The notes under the pieces: model-generated
What the model saw: the letters and a program-made list of their open reading frames with translations, nothing else
What the model was told of the DNA's origin: nothing
Database searches by the model: none
In this document: one piece after another, positions 7,270 to 9,248 of the stretch
Layout: each line of letters starts with the position of its first letter
How positions within the stretch are numbered: position 1 is the first letter of the stretch
Source of the DNA: an uncultured Oscillibacter sp.
GTDB lineage: Bacteria > Bacillota > Clostridia > Oscillospirales > Oscillospiraceae
DNA: 9,248 bases
Direction of reading: 5' to 3'
Assembly (NCBI GenBank): GCA_910579435.1
Contig: CAJTVF010000077.1
Coordinates: 1-9,248 of the forward strand
Program-made: the position numbers and the translations under genes

Positions 7270-8052
7270 AGCTCCTCCATTGATTGACGTGTTTTCCGGT
7301 ATACCCGCACGTAGTCCACCTCAAAAGCGGCGCGGGCAAAGTCTGTTGCTTCATCCGGCGGGCCGGGCCAAACGCCGCCCACCGCCAGATTCAAAATCAC
7401 ATACATGTTATGGTCAAAGGGCGCTGGGAAGGGCTTGCGGAAGCCATCCGCCCCGGCGGAAAACCACTGTTCCACCTGGTGGAACAGCCTGCCGTCCACA
7501 TACCAGCGGAGGCACCCGGGGAGCCACTCCAGCGAAAAGGTGTGAAACTCCGCCGCGAAGTCCCCCTCCGGCAGTGTGTACGCCCCTTGATTCTGCTCAT
7601 GGGGCAAGCCGTAGTGCAGGGTTCCGTAGTTTGTGCGGGGCTCGTGGCCCAGGACCTCACAGATGTCGATCTCGCCGCAGACGGGCCACTGGCCCCAGCG
7701 CTCCTCGTCCCCCGTCATCAGCCAGAAGGCCGGGAGAAACCCTTTTCCCCCGCGGAACCTTCAAGCGGGCCTCGAAAATCCCATAGGTAAACTCGTGCTT
7801 TCCCTGGGTGGAAATCCGTCCGGAACGGTAAAAGACGCTTCCATCCCCCAGCGCCAGCCTGGTGGGGCGGATATGCAGGAAGCCGTCCCGCAGGGACAGG
7901 ACATCTTCCGCGTCTACGTAGGCTTGAAGCTCCTCATTGACCCAGCCCGGATCGTGCAGCTCTACGTTCCATTTGGTTCTATCCAGAGTTTCCCCGTTAA
8001 AATCGTCCTCGAAAACCAGGGCATACCCGTCATAAGAGAGATATTCGCTCAT
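7266..8052 (-). pseudogene. GH16 beta-glucanase (laminarinase-like), broken by a one-base frameshift
   Basis: This endo-beta-glucanase (beta-1,3 or beta-1,3-1,4) has its frame changed once. From the ATG at 8052 (AAGGAG 8 bases upstream) the first frame gives FEDDFNGETLDRTKW, NEELQAYV and YGIFEARLKVPRGK, then runs into nonsense and stops at 7657. The other frame continues with FLPAFWLMTGDEERWGQWP, the catalytic GEIDICEVLGHEP, YGTLHYG, FHTFSLEWLP, WYVDGRLF, ILNLAVGGVWPG and VDYVRVYRK, to a stop at 7266-7268. Removing one base gives a complete 261-residue protein with nucleophile Glu127, Asp129 and acid/base Glu132. All diagnostic GH16 blocks are present and undegraded, so the lesion is recent or a sequencing error. 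There is no signal peptide, so the enzyme would act inside the cell on imported oligosaccharides. It lies 33 bases after the DUF624 gene and overlaps the GH94 start by 4 bases. Confidence 0.85.
7740..7751 (-). other. Frameshift site in GH16: extra base in a homopolymer block
   Basis: On the minus strand the block reads GGGGGAAAAGGG. Family sequence expects Arg-Gly-Lys-Gly-Phe-Leu-Pro, which needs GGGGGAAAGGG before TTTCTC, so one surplus A (or G) is present. The gene length of 787 bases is 3 x 262 + 1, in agreement. A ribosome would need a +1 shift here, so the A4 run does not act as a classical -1 slippery site. Confidence 0.8.
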
Positions 8053-8085
8053 GATTTCATCTCCTTCTAAGACCGCATTGTTTTG

Positions 8086-8697
8086 TTACTGCTTGAATAT
8101 CCTGCGCAGATAAAAGAGGTTCCCATAGGCTCCCGCCGCAGCCCCAATCAGCAGCCACACACCCAGGAAGGCGCCAAAAAACTGCGGCAGAAAAAGAAGA
8201 ACCAGGATTGGCAGGAGATTGAGCGCCGTGATAAAAAACGTGACCGGGAGATTTGCCAGCGCCAGCCGCACCGCATTCCCCAGGTGCCTGGAGAAGGTAT
8301 TTTCAAAACAGGCCAGGAGTGGAAACAACCAGGACAGGATAGCTGTCAACATCACAGCAGCGATGCAAAACAGCACAAACAACTCCGGCGGAAACAGAAG
8401 CGTCTCGGCATAGAGGACCCGGTAAAGGACAGCCAGCAGCGTCAGGTCCGCCAGCAGCAGTACCGCCGCTGGCGTTGAGGCGGTAAAGACTTTCCGCAGA
8501 TTCCGAAGGAAATCCCGAACGGGGGTGCAGTCCCTTTCCCGGTATAGCTCCATCGCTGTCATGTAAAGGGCCGTGACCGCCGCCCCCAAGCAGACGACGG
8601 TGCAGGAGGTAAGGACGAAGACCACGTTCAAAAAAATCAGGTCGTAGATTTTGGTTAAAAACCGTGCGATTCCGCTGTTTGGGCCAGGCATGTTCAT
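8086..8697 (-). CDS. DUF624 / YesL-like membrane protein
   Basis: This 203-residue integral membrane protein belongs to the DUF624 family (Bacillus YesL type). Members lie in operons with carbohydrate ABC importers and glycoside hydrolases, and their biochemical role is unknown. Hydrophobic segments appear at about 17-45, 73-95, 103-127, 146-170 and 172-193, giving four to five membrane spans. The family-type opening is present (YDLIFLNVVFVLTSCTVVCL, then GAAVTALY), and so is the basic C-terminus (NLFYLRRIFKQ). A charged cytoplasmic loop (REDCTPVRDFLRNLRK-like, about 52-70) follows the first span. The start at 8697 is supported by GGGAGG 7 bases upstream; a second in-frame ATG lies two codons on. 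It is the first gene of the operon, which ties it to the neighbouring transporter and enzymes. Confidence 0.88.
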   Translation of the reverse strand: MNMPGPNSGIARFLTKIYDLIFLNVVFVLTSCTVVCLGAAVTALYMTAMELYRERDCTPVRDFLRNLRKVFTASTPAAVLLLADLTLLAVLYRVLYAETLLFPPELFVLFCIAAVMLTAILSWLFPLLACFENTFSRHLGNAVRLALANLPVTFFITALNLLPILVLLFLPQFFGAFLGVWLLIGAAAGAYGNLFYLRRIFKQ

Positions 8698-8753
8698 GTT
8701 GAGGCCTCCCTACCGCCGCCAGGTGTTTTCTGCCAATTCAACCAGTGTCTTCT

Positions 8754-8807
8754 ATTCTACAGGAATATATTTGTGCAGGATATCAGCGTTCAATAGAAAA
8801 TATCAAA
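8754..8807 (-). promoter_or_regulatory. Candidate operon promoter with AraC-type direct repeats
   Basis: On the minus strand TAGAAT (8759-8754) can serve as -10, 56 bases before the DUF624 start. TTTGATAT (8807-8800) lies exactly 40 bases upstream of it, and GCTGATAT (8787-8780) begins 20 bases after the first copy. Both the 40-base spacing and the 20-base period match the solute-binding protein promoter. Other readings are TTGATA-N18-TATCCT or TTGAAC-N18-TATATT as ordinary sigma-A promoters. Control by the AraC protein at 1387-2178 is inferred. Confidence 0.5.
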
Positions 8808-9088
8808 ATTCTTGCAGAATGTTTGATCAAGATACTTTGCATGTTATAGAAGCTGATTTTCAAACTCTAAATGGCCTCAAAATCGACTTGATTCACCGCC
8901 TGGTTTTATGGCAAGATTTCAGTTAGATAAATTCTAGTTCAGAAGGCAAATCGTGGTGGAAGGTATCTCCAAAGAGATTCTTGATATGCTCTCCTACCGG
9001 TCCGCACCGGGGCAGAGCCTCAAACAGATCTCCCTGCGTGAACCCCTTTGGAACTGATTTTGGATGACATTGCGAAATACTGTTCCAG
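8808..9088. other. A+T-rich gap with no convincing gene
   Basis: The stretch is clearly richer in A+T than the flanking coding DNA on its operon side, and holds no clear terminator hairpin, tRNA or repeat. On the minus strand an unrecognised open frame continues from about 9085 to a stop at 8923 (containing FTQGDLFEALPRCGPVGEHI and ending LPSELEFI). It has no start or ribosome binding site of its own. It could be the tail of a decayed coding sequence joined to the integrase remnant, or chance. Confidence 0.4.
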
Positions 9089-9247
9089 TTATATCGACGT
9101 TTTAGTCCAGGAGCTGTGGCCCAGGAGACCCGCCACCGTCGCCACGTCCGCGCCGTTGGCAATCAGCAGACTGGCGTTGCTATGACGGAGCGAATCGGTA
9201 AGCTGTTTTTTGACGCAATCAACCGCTGCCTGGAACGGGCTGGACGG
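9089..9247 (-). pseudogene. Tyrosine recombinase (integrase) C-terminal remnant
   Basis: A minus-strand frame entering from the right edge reads 52 residues to a TAA at 9089-9091. It contains DSLRHSNASLLIANGADVAT followed by VAGLLGHSS. This is the box II region of phage/transposon integrases: the catalytic Arg in LRH and the His in LGHSS are present. The chain then ends in WTKTSI, with no following strand carrying the catalytic tyrosine (usually about 9 to 10 residues after the His, as in TTxxxYxH). The protein is therefore truncated at its C-terminus and predicted inactive. The start of the gene lies outside the window, so the state of its N-terminal part is unknown. It points to a former mobile element next to the sugar locus. 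Confidence 0.75.
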
Positions 9248-9248
9248 A

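Noticed and set aside
7740..7751. Programmed ribosomal frameshifting in GH16
   Set aside because: The needed shift is +1, the run is not a classical X XXY YYZ -1 site in the right frame, and GH16 enzymes are not known to use recoding.
8651..8926. Plus-strand 91-codon open frame across the operon promoter region
   Set aside because: It overlaps the DUF624 start and promoter region antisense, has no ribosome binding site, and the product is unlike any family I recognise.

Overview
The coding DNA is G+C-rich, while the gaps between genes are strongly A+T-rich. Genes have canonical AGGAGG-type ribosome binding sites, and the gene set is typically Gram-positive: a lipobox solute-binding protein, a YesL/DUF624 membrane protein and a YesN-like AraC regulator. 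Together this suggests a G+C-rich gut clostridium, for example in the Oscillospiraceae. The taxonomy is inferred from style and content only.

The window is mostly one sugar-utilisation locus. At the left edge is a solute-binding lipoprotein of a carbohydrate ABC importer (minus strand, C-terminus cut off). It is divergent from an AraC-family regulator (plus strand). The regulator's 3' end overlaps tail-to-tail, by 35 bases, the end of a four-gene minus-strand operon. In transcription order (right to left) that operon holds a DUF624/YesL-like membrane protein, a cytoplasmic GH16 beta-glucanase, a 901-residue GH94 glycoside phosphorylase resembling the laminaribiose-phosphorylase type, and an 801-residue GH94 phosphorylase of uncertain subgroup. 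The last three genes are tightly coupled: an ATGA overlap, then a ribosome binding site overlapping a stop codon.

The most economical reading is uptake of beta-glucan oligosaccharides, probably beta-1,3 or mixed-linkage. They would be trimmed inside the cell by GH16 and split by two phosphorylases, giving sugar 1-phosphate without spending ATP. The GH16 reading frame is broken by one extra base in a homopolymer run, so the copy is either a fresh pseudogene or a sequencing artefact.

The solute-binding protein gene and the operon share a promoter layout. TTTGATAT lies exactly 40 bases upstream of a TATAAT/TAGAAT -10 box, with a degenerate second copy 20 bases further on. The same core occurs within an inverted repeat lodged between the -35 and -10 boxes of the regulator's likely promoter. 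This suggests one regulon: activation of both transport and catabolism, and autoregulation of the AraC protein.

Right of the operon lie about 280 A+T-rich bases with no convincing gene, then a truncated tyrosine-recombinase (integrase) C-terminus lacking its catalytic tyrosine. This suggests an old mobile-element junction beside the locus.
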